This document shows, piece by piece, positions 22,301 through 32,900 of a stretch of DNA of 64,000 nucleotides (position 1 is its first letter; each line of letters begins with the position of its first letter). The stretch is taken from assembly GCF_028583425.1 (NCBI RefSeq), contig NC_072794.1, positions 30,439,232 to 30,503,231 on the forward strand, in the 5' to 3' direction. This DNA comes from Eublepharis macularius (taxonomy: Eukaryota > Chordata > Lepidosauria > Squamata > Eublepharidae). The notes beneath the pieces were generated by a model that was not told the origin of the DNA, made no database searches, and was given only the letters and a program-made list of their open reading frames with translations. The position numbers and the translations under genes are program-made.

Positions 22301-23508
22301 TTCAAGACTTCCTGGATCAAAAGCAGCAGCTAGAGGGCATCATGCTTCCCATCTTCACCAAAATGGCTGCGCCGCGTGAGTACTTCCTGTTTGGAAGAAG
22401 CCGCTTCGTCAATGTCTTTCAGATGTGTTACCTTCTGTGAACATTTCCCTTAGTAGTAAAGTCTATTAAGAATACGCTTGAGCATTTGCTGTGAAACCCC
22501 AGCACACTGTAGAAGCTAGCTTCGCCATTACCCTGCTGTGAACAACGGAAAGTGCAATTCTGGAGCATAGTCAATATCCTTCGTTGTTGCACATCACAAG
22601 GTAAGATCAGCAATGGCAGAGAAGCTTCTTTAAGGGAAGCTTGTCAGCCAATACTGATCTTCTCATTGAGGAACCCCTTAATAAGCGTCTCTCTTTACAT
22701 GAAGGCTAAACATGAATTTGATTGGGGGAAACCAGATTCAACTTGCTTTTAACATGTGACCCAAAGCTTACCTTTTAAAACTGTGTGTGTGGAGGGGAGA
22801 GGTGCAAACTGATCCTGTGCACGTGTGGAGGCAGGAAGAGCATCCCCCTCTCCCCCAGGTGTTTAACTAGCAGAGAAGGGCCTTGGGTATGCTGATTGTC
22901 TCACTGTCAGCTCCACTCATCTGCCCAGGAATTATTAGATGTTATGGACAGATCCTGAGCAGACTCATGGAACCAGATGCAAGTCAAATAGTCCTCCACC
23001 CATGGCCCGTCTCTGCTGTGAAAGCATGCCAGATGGAAAGGAGGGAATCAAGACGCTCCTCTTGCATGTGCATGGGAGTCAATTTGAGCCCCCCACCCAC
23101 TGTTTTAAAGATTAGGGTCACGTTAAAAACAAGTTGAAGTTTCCCCCAATCAAACCTGACACACAAGTCAAGAGAGGGACTGTAAAGTTCTCTAGAAGGC
23201 AGTTTGAAATTATGATTTTGTACCCAAACATCTACACTGCAGGGCAGGCTTTATGGAGGCATTGGCACAAGCTACAGGGAAAACAGAACTCTTTCCAGAA
23301 TACAGCTCACATTTTCTTGCGTTTGTTTTACTGGATTCCAGAAGGTGCCAGTGTTTTGTTTTAGCATTCACAGATGCTATAGGAGCTCAACAAAGCAAAC
23401 TAGTTGCTTCTTTTGAATACTTCTGTCGTGAATCATTCATTTTGCTCCAAACCTACACAGTTTTGCTCCTTCTTTCTTTTAGCTTGCCTGTCTCCTGACC
23501 AGGATTAA
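10051..23508 (+). CDS. ANKRD45: ANKRD45, ankyrin repeat domain protein 45 (five coding exons)
   Basis: The coding exons are 10051-10360, 11630-11797, 19613-19707, 22237-22375 and 23483-23508. They join in phase to give 245 residues. The N-terminus is acidic (about residues 1-30). Ankyrin repeats fill roughly residues 40-160 (exon 1 second half and exon 2), with TLLHCAAAWG as the clearest repeat. A helical C-terminal part with DFLDQKQQLE and PIFTKM follows. This agrees with human ANKRD45 along its whole length. The family is linked to cilia and cell proliferation, and an X-box at 5644 fits that. All donors and acceptors are canonical GT-AG. The last exon is short and less certain. The start at 10051 gives an N-terminus of the family length. 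Confidence 0.92.
10361..11629 (+). other. ANKRD45 intron 1, nothing else seen
   Basis: This is a GT-AG intron of 1.27 kb. I found no repeat terminus, RNA gene or further exon in it. Confidence 0.6.
11630..11797 (+). CDS. ANKRD45: ANKRD45 coding exon 2
   Basis: It follows a TTCCCACAG acceptor and ends before GTAAGA. It encodes the best ankyrin repeat (GYTLLHCAAAWGQLETLK) and the ECVEFLDWA end of the repeat block, both nearly as in human. Confidence 0.93.
11798..14664 (+). other. ANKRD45 intron 2, first part
   Basis: No plus-strand exon was recognised here. A CTTC-rich simple repeat lies at 14341-14370. A minus-strand ATTAAA string near 14450 could be the poly(A) signal of the nested antisense gene. 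The rest is unique AT-rich sequence. Confidence 0.5.
14665..14925 (-). CDS. TEX50: Probable TEX50 exon 2 (cytoplasmic tail and stop)
   Basis: It starts after a CTCCATCTGGTCAG acceptor and encodes 86 residues ending SWGDSFIHGF and TAA at 14667-14665. The frame upstream of the acceptor is the same as that demanded by exon 1. The residues are mostly polar and basic, as expected for a cytosolic tail. Confidence 0.65.
   Translation of the reverse strand, partial: ETFQAPVLSATTETTTEHSTEKMLFRLVTNTSKMMKYLKQVAHRRRKEARYNKLSKKKKGEEMDDELLFSTCSHQSSWGDSFIHGF
14665..17761 (-). CDS. TEX50: Nested antisense gene for a small type I membrane protein, probable TEX50
   Basis: Two minus-strand exons (17459-17761 and 14665-14925) join in phase 0 to give 187 residues. 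Residues 1-24 form a signal peptide (MFLQRPLQVFLVWTTF...). Residues 25-76 form a small ectodomain with a CQMC motif and four further cysteines. Residues 77-96 are a membrane segment rich in L, F and W, followed by KTKRK. Exon 2 gives a cytoplasmic tail with RRRKEAR and KKKK clusters and an acidic end. The donor is AAG-GTAAGA, and the acceptor has a pyrimidine tract and CAG. The gene lies antisense inside ANKRD45 intron 2. Human TEX50 lies next to ANKRD45 on the opposite strand, which suggests the name; I could not compare sequences directly. A real two-exon gene is well supported; the name is an inference. Confidence 0.68.
15804..17419 (+). mobile_element. 5'-truncated L1 LINE with target duplication
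   Basis: The insert is about 1.6 kb and is flanked by the 11-bp direct repeat ATAGACTATTT (15793-15803 and 17420-17430). It holds the C-terminal part of L1 ORF2 and about 700 bases of AT-rich 3' UTR ending in an AATAAA signal near 17394 and an A-rich tail. It is of a different, more AT-rich L1 subfamily than the full-length copy at 27272. It lies in the intron of the probable TEX50 gene, with its target repeat 28 bases from that gene's splice donor. Confidence 0.85.
15860..16690 (+). CDS. L1 ORF2 C-terminal fragment
   Basis: The open frame of 276 codons matches the end of L1 ORF2, downstream of the reverse transcriptase: RWYLTPKKIA, then a degraded zinc knuckle (KCKKHEGSLYHMWWTCEVA) and LLYMAEMDKM. 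The corresponding stretch of the intact copy is CWKKCGEQGTFLHCWWEC. The endonuclease and polymerase parts are absent through 5' truncation, so it cannot act. Confidence 0.85.
   Translation: MRIKTEEELSPCYGWFQYRQIRDLYNSDCLKGGIRMENSELEDVIFQEGKKEISRIYKVLLKWFTEDETVKVQMVKWAINFHKEITMEAWEYLWKTTLKITTCTSIKENVYTMIYRWYLTPKKIALGNINMLNKRWKCKKHEGSLYHMWWTCEVAKQYWGDVIEVINEVLQTQINKNPELLLLNLGMEDVPMQYRTLLFYMITAARLLYAQKWKVQEIPTTEDWIYKLLYMAEMDKMARKLKDLDPGQFNADWEKLKQYLEKKWDVKGELWQFENY
17459..17761 (-). CDS. TEX50: Probable TEX50 exon 1 (signal peptide, ectodomain, membrane segment)
   Basis: The first ATG in the frame is at 17761-17759 with A at -3. The open frame runs further upstream but has no other ATG. It encodes 101 residues and stops at a GTAAGA donor directly after KTKRK; read-through would add only VRCVAVV before a stop. 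Hydrophobic residues 9-24 and 77-96 are the signal and membrane segments. Confidence 0.68.
17831..19612 (+). other. ANKRD45 intron 2, last part, with repeat remnants
   Basis: A SINE tail in reverse orientation lies at about 18310-18363 and is joined to a 40-bp remnant of the TAGGGTTGCCA MITE family (18367-18405, TTGCTTTGGAGGGTAGACT). A GC-rich stretch at 18590-18930 contains two related segments (about 18712-18745 and 18880-18915) around GAGAGGYGGGGGC. A diverged foldback repeat lies at 19478-19563. No exon was recognised. Confidence 0.4.
19613..19707 (+). CDS. ANKRD45: ANKRD45 coding exon 3
   Basis: It follows TTATTTTCAG and ends before GTATAG. It encodes EAKQNLRMFIAQIQATI and KLNKEDK, in line with the human protein after the ankyrin block. 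The phase is correct with both neighbours. Confidence 0.88.
21374..21666 (+). mobile_element. Non-autonomous hAT element
   Basis: It starts CAGGGGTCCTCATCC and ends TTTTGGGGAACCCTG, imperfect inverted ends of the hAT type. It is flanked by CCCTAGTA (21366-21373) and CCCTAGAA (21667-21674), an 8-bp duplication with one change. A GC/AC dinucleotide run lies inside at about 21459-21482. It sits in ANKRD45 intron 3. Confidence 0.7.
21788..21992 (+). repeat. tRNA-derived SINE, nearly full length
   Basis: The head has a box A-like string (TAGCTTAGTGGATGAGCAC) and a box B-like string (GGTTCAATCCCC) spaced as in a tRNA gene. The body follows with AACTAAAAGGAGTTAGCAG and GATGGACCAGTGGTCTAACT, ending GTATAAGGCACATTTCT. 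This is a common squamate SINE architecture, unlike the family at 48130. Confidence 0.7.
22237..22375 (+). CDS. ANKRD45: ANKRD45 coding exon 4
   Basis: It follows CTGTGCAG and ends before GTGAGT. It encodes KACQAKTDWLENTKE and QQLEGIMLPIFTKM, closely matching the human C-terminal region. Reading through the donor would add about 21 residues without family similarity. Confidence 0.9.
22376..23482 (+). other. ANKRD45 intron 4, nothing else seen
   Basis: The 1.1-kb intron has a GTGAGT donor and a TTCTTTTAG acceptor. No mobile element terminus or other exon was recognised. Confidence 0.5.
23483..23508 (+). CDS. ANKRD45: ANKRD45 terminal coding exon (tentative)
   Basis: After a TTTCTTTCTTTTAG acceptor the phase required by exon 4 gives PCLSPDQD and a stop. 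The proline-cysteine pair falls where human ANKRD45 also has PC, and the human tail beyond it is longer. A poly(A) signal ATTAAA follows near 23598. The exon rests on phase, acceptor and two residues. Confidence 0.5.
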
Positions 23509-26500
23509 AGAAGAAAAGGAAACACACCAGCAGAATTGCTAATTTTGATCCATGTTTATTAACATTGGGAGGGCAAACTAATAATTCCCAACCTATATTA
23601 AATCAAGTTTGTATTTAAAAAAAATTAATATGCAGATAACATCAATCAACATATTTAATGAAACAATTTTAAAAACAGGTATTCATCTATTATGCATGGA
23701 GCCCAGCGTCTTAAAAGCATGCAATCTTTACATTATCTACATGACATGACAAACGTGCTTAATTTCTAAACCTTTTGGATTAAAAAAAAAGCTACCACTA
23801 GGATAATGCATGTAAATTTTTGTCCAGATTGCTTGGAAAGGAATGGGAAGTTGCACAACAGCTGCAGCAAGGATGGGAAGTAGCTGCTCAGCTGATTGTG
23901 TGGGCCTTCCATGACAACTGCAAATAGTTGCCACATGGATGCAACCACCACTCAGCAAAATATAACACTTCATCCATTCAGTGAAGTGGGCTCTGACTCA
24001 CAAGAAGTTATGCCACAATACGTGTTAGCCGTTGTATCATAAGACCCTTTTTCATTATGGCTGTAGAAGGCTACCTTTTGAAAGTTATCCAACTAATCTG
24101 GGGAATTGTGTTTGTCCTGGTTAGAGAAAAAAGTAGCCTTTTTCAGCTACAGCAGACTGCAGTGTCACATTAATGAGACTTCCACCCAAGTGGAGAACTC
24201 TATATGCTATGATAATTAAATTGCTTTAAAATTAAAATGTTTTTACTCCCATGTTCCATGCGGTGAAGATTTTGCAATTATGGGTTTGTCAAGATCAGTT
24301 TTCTTCTTTGCATCCCTTTCCTTAGGATTCAAATTGTGCATAAACCAGGATTTCAGAAGCAGAGTCTGTCAGGTCACATTATGCCCATTTACACTGCAAA
24401 GCTTATTTGGGGGGGGGGATCCCCCCATACTTTAGAAATACTTCTGTAAGGGTATGAAGGGTATCATAATCTTACAGCCTTCTAAGTACCACATAATTTC
24501 CCACAAAAATTCATTCTGCCCTGCCTTGAGTTCCATGAAAAAATATAAGGAGTATAAGAATAAGCTTGAGCTGCAAGTAAGCCTTGCCTTTCAGAGCCTG
24601 AAGTTTTTTTCCTTTGGCAAATCAGTATTAACATGGACCATGTCATTTAGGTTCATTAATATCCATTCACATTATTTATAGTCCATCCTTCTCACTGAGA
24701 TCACGATGGATTACAAAATTTAACAATGCAGTAGAACAATGTGAGACTGGATCGTTAGATTATCACTCGTTTCCATGTTCAACTGATTCTGAAAGTCTCT
24801 ATAAAAGTTAATAGTCTCCCAGGTAGAAAACCGCTGGGGGTTAACTGAAAGGCTCATGGTAGACTCTATCTGAAGTGTAGAATTCCCAAACGTTTTTGCT
24901 GACAGCGTGCTGAATCCTATGCGTGCTTTCCACTGGAACAAAAGGCATTCTGTTGGTTAGAAAAGGGGATTTTGTCCACTTCCTTTTCACTGCAGCAGTC
25001 AATTATGCATGGCTTTCAGACGCTGTGGATCCACCAATCCCTGGCATGGCAGCTAGCTGCTAGAGGAGAGAGTAGGCTGGAGAGCTCCATCTCTAGAATC
25101 AACAGCTGGGCCTCCCCCATAAGATCCAACCCAGTTTATTTTATAATACGCTGCCACTAAGGCTGTAATTTAAAAGAACAGACTGGTGCAGTGGGAGGAA
25201 ACCCCTGTTGGGGAATGCCCATACTCCTTCCCCAGTAGGATCCAAAACAATAATTCAGCAGGAAATGGAGCTGGGGAGAAAGAATTAAATAGCCCCATCT
25301 GTTTGTGATGTTCTTCCCTGTAAATCATAAGCTCAACAGCTATGCTGTATAAAGTAGTAATTTAGTACACAATGTGCAGCTCAGCACTGGGAGTGGATTG
25401 ATTTGAATGTCTTACATTGTTACCATCTCCTTCTGTTCTAAAATTGTATTTGACATTCCACTTGTTTAAATGTTTTTCATATAAGTGTAAAAAAGCAAAG
25501 GAATTCAGTAGCAGAAGTTGCTACCAACATCAACAAACCTCTTTACAAATTTTGTTTGTTCATCTGTTCTGTGCATACCTTTGCACTGATCCCCAAGCCC
25601 CCACCATTTCAGACTTGAATGGTTAAGTGCTGTTTGCTGGCTGGTGGCCAGGCTACATAAAAACCAAAGAACAGCACCAAAAAGCAAAATGAGAGATTTA
25701 TAAAACAGAAGTTAAATATAGGAATTTTGGCTTAATTCATGTTATCCATGTTCTCCAATAGCTGATTCTGCAGTTTTTCCTTTTTGAGAATGAGGGACCT
25801 CTCCCCTCCCAAAAAATCTCCTGCTGTAAAGAAACCAACATAAATGACGGAAGAATCAACACCATCAGAGATGAAGGCTAGTTTACATGCACACTTTTAA
25901 ACTATCAACCCCGAAGAAGCATCTGTTTCACAGGCTTGACATTACTCGGTATTTAACCCGCCCTCCCCACAAGCAGGCTCAGGACGGGGACATCTGGAAC
26001 TCTGAGATACAGAACATTCCAGACTTTTTCTCTAGAAGACAAATTTTTGTTTAGAAATTACCCCTTTCCCCCAGCTCCAAAAATGCAGAGATGCTGTAAA
26101 GGGGCATGTTTATATACTACTAAATGCTAGAATATTAATACAGGAAGTAGTACATTGAATGTGGAGATTCATACACCCTCTGGATTTTTTACCTGAGAGC
26201 TTTCAGTATTAGAACCCAAACTGTATTGTGGATAGTTTACACAACAATGTCAGTGCATCAGCTCATCTCAAGCTTCACAAGTTACCAGTGTAAATAGCTG
26301 GATCTGAAACGACCAGTGTTGCTCTTTCTGCGTTTGTGAAGAAAATTAGAAGGGGTTCAACTATTTTATTTGATCTTTCACTTCGATCATAAGGTCTTCA
26401 GCTTACAGCATTAAAAAAAAAACCCAATTTCTTCCTTTCTTCCCTCCCTCATTCCCAATATATTAAAACACTGCTGTTCTGCCTTAGGCACTTCTTCCCT

Positions 26501-27258
26501 ATATGCAATATGTGAGCAATCTATGGTCACCAACATCCAATTTATATCCCACACACACTTCTGTAGACCAGACATGAGGTTGCCAATTTGATCAGGAATC
26601 TGTGCTTTGATATTTAACCCTTTCCTTGCAGTTTCCCCAATTTAAATGGCCCCATCCCACCTAGGAGAAGACTGTCACAGTATCCCCGAGCAGTTTAAAT
26701 GCTGTGTACCCCCCAACAAAAAAAGATGGTGGTAGTATCATCACAGATCTCCTACATAATGGGGTGGATCCTTCTACTTAAGTGGCTCTTTAATTTGGAG
26801 AAAAGCTTCAAATTTGAACCCAAAGGAAAGGTGGGGTATAAATATTTTAACAAATAAAAGTTTTGCTCAGAGGAGTGATACAATAGGGGTAGGATCCACC
26901 GCGATAACTAGTTTGGTATTCAGCTGCCGGTACAGTCTGCAAAAGAGCAAAAATGGGATTTGATAAACCTAACCTACTGGTATATAGCTGAAGGTGTAGG
27001 ATTTAAAGTGCAGGCAGTACTGAGCATGAGAATCATTCATGGATCTTCCCTCCTTCCACTCAAATAGTTCAGTACAGTACAAGACCCATGTTTAACATGA
27101 GCCCCAGCGGTGCCACATTGTCAGTTCTCAAATTACAAGGATGCCTTTTCTGTCAGATGGCCTGTAGGATTCCCATCTTGTACTTTGTCCCTCACCCTTA
27201 AACAACTACATGCTGCACACAAATACACAATTTAAAAGGCACAATAGCTCACTCAAAA
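23509..27258. other. Intergenic DNA between ANKRD45 and the L1
   Basis: No exon of the sodium/proton exchanger SLC9C2, which lies between ANKRD45 and PRDX6 in human, was recognised. A poly(G) run lies at 24410-24418. A degraded SINE end (AGGTGGGGTATAAAT then AAATAAA) lies at about 26820-26858. The remainder looks unique. Confidence 0.45.
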
Positions 27259-27379
27259 ATGAGGACACAGGGGGCGTGGCGTCGGCACCGAGAGGAATGG
27301 ACGCCTAAAGCCAGAGCTCCGGTTCAATTCCACCCCTAAACCCCGATAAGCACATCAAAAACGTTCTACACAACTTAGT

Positions 27380-28366
27380 ATGAAGGGTAAGCAAGATCTT
27401 ACTGCAAAGAAGCCCAACTCTAAGGCGGCGAAAAATTTGCAGAGCTATTTCCCAGCTTCGCAAGCAGAAGGTACGGAGGGGGAGATAGAGGGAACGAGTG
27501 CAAACATGGCGGCCGCGATGATGAATGCTGAGGCGCGAAAAACTCAGACGGTTTCCTATGACCCAGCACTAAAAGCCCTACTGCTAGACATCGAATCGAG
27601 CTTTTCTAACAAAATCTCCCATCTAATGGAACCACTATCACAACAATTAACTGACCTTAAGATAGTGATGGACTCTGTGGTCGCTAAATCGGATCAGGCT
27701 CTTACCCAGACTGCGGCTTTAAGGGAGGACGTCCACTCCCTACAATCAGAACAAGATCGTGTCCACTATAAGATCCTGGACATGGAGATTCAGCTGCGGG
27801 GTGCTAATTTGAAGTTTAGGGGGATAGAGGAAAATGTGGCCGTGGATGCAGACCTGGCCGTTTTTTTGGCGGGCTGGCTGATGACGGAGCTAAAGCTGGA
27901 GGAAACCCATGCATTGACTATATTCAAAGCTTATCGAGTGGGCCCCAGAAATCCAGATAAGAGGCGGGGACCTAGAGATGTGGTGGCCGTCTTTGCCGAC
28001 TGGAGGCTGAGGAAAAAAACGCTTGAGGTGGCGAGGGCGCGAAAATTCCTCTCCTACAATGGAGCGCGAATCAGCGTCTATACAGACCTACCGGCCGAGA
28101 TTTTGGAGCGACGACGACAACTCCGACAGATAACTGAGGAACTCAGAAATGCCCAAATAGAATACAGCTGGACCCGGTATTCTGCATTGAGAGTCTCGTT
28201 GAAGGGCATACAGCACCCGATCTCTACTCCCGAGGAAGGCCTCCGGTTTCTACGTGAGCTAGGCATAGAGGTCGCCATGGAGACGGAGGCCAGCTCTCAG
28301 AAAAGAAAACGACCGCTGCCCATGTCTCCTCAGAAGAATAATAAAATACCGGTCCGGGACACTTGA
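27380..28366 (+). CDS. L1 ORF1 protein (RNA-binding chaperone)
   Basis: The ORF is 328 residues. The N-terminus is basic and Q/S-rich. About residues 65-145 form a coiled coil (ESSFSNKISHLMEPL, LREDVHSLQSEQD) that would trimerise. An RRM-like core follows from about 150 (NLKFRGIEENV), and then the C-terminal domain with GPRDVVAVFADWRLRKK and ISVYTDLPAEI. In L1 this protein coats the element RNA in cis. No stop or frameshift interrupts it. The C-terminus is basic (SSQKRKRPLP). Confidence 0.9.
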   Translation: MKGKQDLTAKKPNSKAAKNLQSYFPASQAEGTEGEIEGTSANMAAAMMNAEARKTQTVSYDPALKALLLDIESSFSNKISHLMEPLSQQLTDLKIVMDSVVAKSDQALTQTAALREDVHSLQSEQDRVHYKILDMEIQLRGANLKFRGIEENVAVDADLAVFLAGWLMTELKLEETHALTIFKAYRVGPRNPDKRRGPRDVVAVFADWRLRKKTLEVARARKFLSYNGARISVYTDLPAEILERRRQLRQITEELRNAQIEYSWTRYSALRVSLKGIQHPISTPEEGLRFLRELGIEVAMETEASSQKRKRPLPMSPQKNNKIPVRDT

Positions 28367-29958
28367 AGCTCTGACTGGTAGGACTTATGACCAGAATATG
28401 TTGTGTTGGAACGTCCCAATCTTACTTAATTTACTCGTGGGTAGGGGTGGTTGGGGTGGGATTGAAGGGATTGCTTCTTTATTAGCCCCTTACACAAACA
28501 GTCCTCCGTTCTGTTTATTTACAGCAACCTCGTTGCAGAGATTTCTCGCGAGGCTGCTGAGGACTGTGTAGCACCTTAGTTTCTATTTCTCTATTGGAGA
28601 CGGTTGCTTTAGAGAAATATTAGATCTTGTGATAATTATATAAATACACTCTTCAAGTTCTTCCTGGAAAATAAGTAACAAGACGCTGAGTGCTCGTTGT
28701 ATATAGTTTAGTACGGTAGTTAAGGCAAGTTAGTGATTTAATATTAAAAGGTGCGCCCCTTGGGTTGATCCACTTCTACATAAAGTAATAAAGAGAAATC
28801 TTAATTAATTACTACCTTCTTGATTGGCATATCAGATACTCGGAACTCCTTGCAGCTTGATCCGACGTTAGTAAAGGGGGGGAGGTAGCGAAGCAATCTA
28901 TACACCAGTCACAACTTGCAGTTTTACCCACTGACTATCTGCTTGCTCCTTACTGCATTGGGCAGAGGTAAGGGCAAGAATTAATTAATCATTTATTACA
29001 AGTCTGGGGACAGTTGGTTTAAAGGAGTATAAATAGTGAGTTAATTGAATATATCTACACTTTCAAGCTTTTACCAAAAACAACATTAAAGTGCTGCATG
29101 CTTATTGTATATAACTTTGTTAAGGTAGTTAGGCAAATTAGTAATTTAGTGCTAGGAGGTGCATCCATCAATTCAATCTACTCCTCCATAAGGTAACAAA
29201 CAGACATCTTAATTAATTGATTCTTGATTGATTAGCAAATTGTACACTTGGAATTAATTGCAGTTTGATCCATCCATAATCAGAGAGAGAAGGTAACATA
29301 GCAAACCACAAGCAACTTAGTGATTTAAGGTTAAGAGGTACATCTATTAATTTGGTCTACTCCTACATACGGTAATAATAAGAAATTTTAATTAATTGGT
29401 ACTTACTTGATTGTAACTTGATTATCATATACCTGGAATTAATTGCTGTTTGATCCATCCATAATCGGAGAGGGGAGGTAGCATAGCAGACTACAAGCTT
29501 ATCACAACTGTCAGTTTTGTCCACTGACAGTCTGCTTGCTTCCCATCATATTTTGAAAGGGTAAGGGCGGAAGTCGATTAATTATTTATTGAAAATTACC
29601 AACATAGTAGATTAACTTACGCTTGCTATACATTTCATTGCATTTGTGTTTTGTGATACGATTTCTCGTTCCTTTCCAATGAATTTGTTGCATGATTGTC
29701 TTCAAAGTGATGAAATTTGATTGCTTAATTAATTAACACCAGACAGTGATTTATTTACCTGAATCTTATTGCATTTACGTATTGACCCTTTCTTTGGTGC
29801 TTAGATCATTTCAGCCATCTCATTCATATCTATTATAAACTACTGAGGCAAGAGCCCTTACACGCTAGCGGTCTCTATACTTGCACTTTTGGTTCTGCAA
29901 TACCAGTACATTTCACTTCAAAGACCAATTCTGATACTCTACTTTTACCCATTCTATA
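28367..29958 (+). repeat. L1 inter-ORF spacer with diverged tandem repeats
   Basis: The spacer between ORF1 and ORF2 is 1.59 kb. Three diverged units can be followed: about 28640-29045, 29046-29313 and 29314-29600. Shared anchors are TTGTATATA followed by GGTAGTTA (28697 and 29105), TTAGTGATTTA or TTAGTAATTTA (28730, 29138, 29317), TTAATTAATT followed by CTTGATTG, and CCACTGAC followed by TCTGCTTGCT (28928 and 29520). Unit 1 is about 408 bp; units 2 and 3 are partial at opposite ends. It is AT-rich with many TTAATTAATT strings and no long ORF. Confidence 0.75.
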
Positions 29959-32900
29959 ATGGCCTCACAACCACATGTCCATATTGTCTCGCAAAATGTG
30001 AGGGGTTTAAACAACCTGGTGAAGAGAAGGAGAGTTCTGACCAGCCTGGCGAAACTAAATGTAGATGTAGCCCTGATCCAAGAAACACACCTCCATGCAT
30101 CCTATGAGGCGGAGCTTAAGGCCCCATGGATAAAATTGCAATTCCACGCAAAAGGCTCCTCCAAATCCCGCGGGGTGGCAATCTTACTAGCAAACAGGGT
30201 CCAATTTGAACACAAAGCCACCCTACGGGACCCTAGAGGCAGGTTTTTATTCATAAAGGGGCACTTCAATGGACAATTGCTTACACTGGCATCTGTCTAT
30301 GCGCCCAACACGCAGCAACTGGAGTTCACGGAAGAAATCCTCCGAAAATTAGAGGCATTCCAGGAGGGATCAGTAATTGTGGGAGGGGACTTCAATTATG
30401 TAGCACACTATGACCTAGATAAATCCTCATTTCCCCGCAACAATGCACCTCGAGTGCCAAGAAGGCCTAAGAACCCTAATCGTGACACACAGATGCTCAC
30501 GCTATTTACTCGGTTCCACTTAGTGGACATATGGAGGGAGATGAACAAACTGGCCAAAGATTACACATACTACTCCCCACGCCATGACGTATACACCAGG
30601 ATCGACTATATCCTGGTGTCCCCAGATTTGAGAGACAGAGTACTACTCTCCAGCATAGGAGACATAAGCTATTCGGATCATGCTTGGGTAACGTGCAAAT
30701 TATCCCTAGATAGGCCCTACGAAAGGGAGAGGCATTGGACGTTCCAGAAAAACCTCATACTTAATGAGAACAATGTCCTACAAATTGAACGAGATATCAC
30801 CCAATATCTCAAAGATAACCAAACAGGCACGACATCCTCCCAAACGGTGTGGGACGCTCTTAAGGCGGTACTAAGGGGACAACTGATCGCTCTCTCTGCC
30901 TCTCTAAATAAGAAGAAAAAACTCCAAAAACAACTCATAATGGATAAAATCCACCAATTGGAACGCTTACACAAGGATAGAGGCAGCAAAAAAACCTATA
31001 AACAGCTGCTCCATGAGCGCAAAGCTCTGGAGTCACTTGAAACGTCCCAAATTCAAAAGAACATCTTATATTTAAAGCAAAAGTACTGGAACCACTCTCC
31101 TAGGACCCTACGTTATCTGTCCTGGAAGGTCAAGGAGAAGAGAATAAATAGGCACGTCAGACTCATAAAAAACGACAAGGGACAAACGTTCACTAAATCT
31201 CCCGAAATATTGGATGTATTTACAAAATTTTACACAAATTTATATACTTCCTCCAGGCCAGATAAAATGTCAATTAGGAACTATCTGTCAACCCATAAGA
31301 ACATTAAAAAACTGGCAGCGGAACATAGCCAATTAATGGATACCCCAATCACCGCCGCAGAACTGCTGGAATCCATTAAGAATTTAAAGAGCAATAAGGC
31401 ATCTGGGCCGGATGGCTATCCGGCCGAATTCTATAAAAAGTTTGCTTTGGTATTAATCCCGCCCCTGTTATCGGCCTGTAATGAGGTGCATAAATTGGGG
31501 ACCTTACCCGGAACCTGGGCTGAGGCAGTCATCACCATGATCCCCAAGGAAGGCAAAGACCCCTCTAACCCCGGTTCGTATAGACCGATTTCTTTGCTGA
31601 ATGTCGATTATAAAATCTTTACCTCAATATATGCACGACGCTTCAATTCTTTCATTGGAAATTATATTTGTACAGATCAGATAGGCTTTATCCCCAATAG
31701 GGACATCTCCGACAACATTTATAAGGCGCTGAACATTTTAACATTCAGTAGACACAGCAAATTACAAACCACACTCCTCTCCTTGGATGTCGAAAAAGCT
31801 TTTGACACCCTGGAGGTCCCGTACCTGCAGATGCTCCTTTCCCACATGAAGTTCGGCCCCAACTTCCTACAAACAATTAAAGCGATATACGCAGGCCCCA
31901 AGGCAAGAATCAAACTTAATGACTTAGCGTCCGATCCCTTCACTCTACACCGAGGCACGCGCCAAGGGTGTCCCCTTTCCCCCATCCTTTTCGCCCTCGC
32001 GATAGAGCCCTTAGCAGAGGAGATAAGAACCAATGAAGGGATTCGAGGCATTGAAATAGACAAACGTACTTACAAAATATGCTTGTTCGCTGATGACATC
32101 TTGCTGTTTCTTACGTGCCCACTTGTTTCCCTAAAGGCTCTGGCAATTGTTCTTGCTCACTTTGGGTGTATATCGGGGTTGAGGATAAACCAAGCCAAAT
32201 CCACCATCCTATCAGTGAATCTCCCAGAGGAGACGTGTAACGACATAAAACGGCAATTTAAATACCAGTGGGCCAAATCACACCTCCGATATCTGGGCAT
32301 AAATATCCCTCCCAACCCAGCCCAGCTACTCCAGGTAAACCACGTCCAAAAGATGAAAGAAATCAAACACCTCCTGCTCAAATGGAACAAGCAAAACCTG
32401 GCATGGTATGAAAGATACCATTTGATAAAATCCTTCGTCCTCCCAAAATTGACATTTTTGTATAGAACAATTCCGATTGAAATCCCTAGCAAAATTCTGA
32501 GCCAATGGCAGACGGCATTAAATCGATTCTTGTGGCAGAATAAGCGCCCTAGGATTGCCTTCAAAGTTTTGTGCGCCCCTAAAACAGCAGGGGGCTTTAA
32601 CTACCCAAATATAGGGCTCTATTCTGATGCAGCCAGATTGACAGACATCCTCCAGATATTACTCCCCTCTGGACACTCTGATTGGATAAACATAGTGGGC
32701 ACCTTTTCCCAGCCAAAAACGTTGCGAGAGACTTTCTGGTCTACCCCAAGTTTGCGTCCTCCCTCCATATATCAAAATATGTTCCTTGCTGCACTGCTGA
32801 AGCTTTGGGACAGACATAAACATTCCCTTCTCCCGGCCATATCCCGCTTTTCAGTGCTCACATCACATAAGGGCATGCCTCGCCAGCATAATATAACCGC

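Noticed and set aside
29889-30107. 72-codon open frame overlapping the start of L1 ORF2
   Set aside because: It is an out-of-frame shadow of ORF2.
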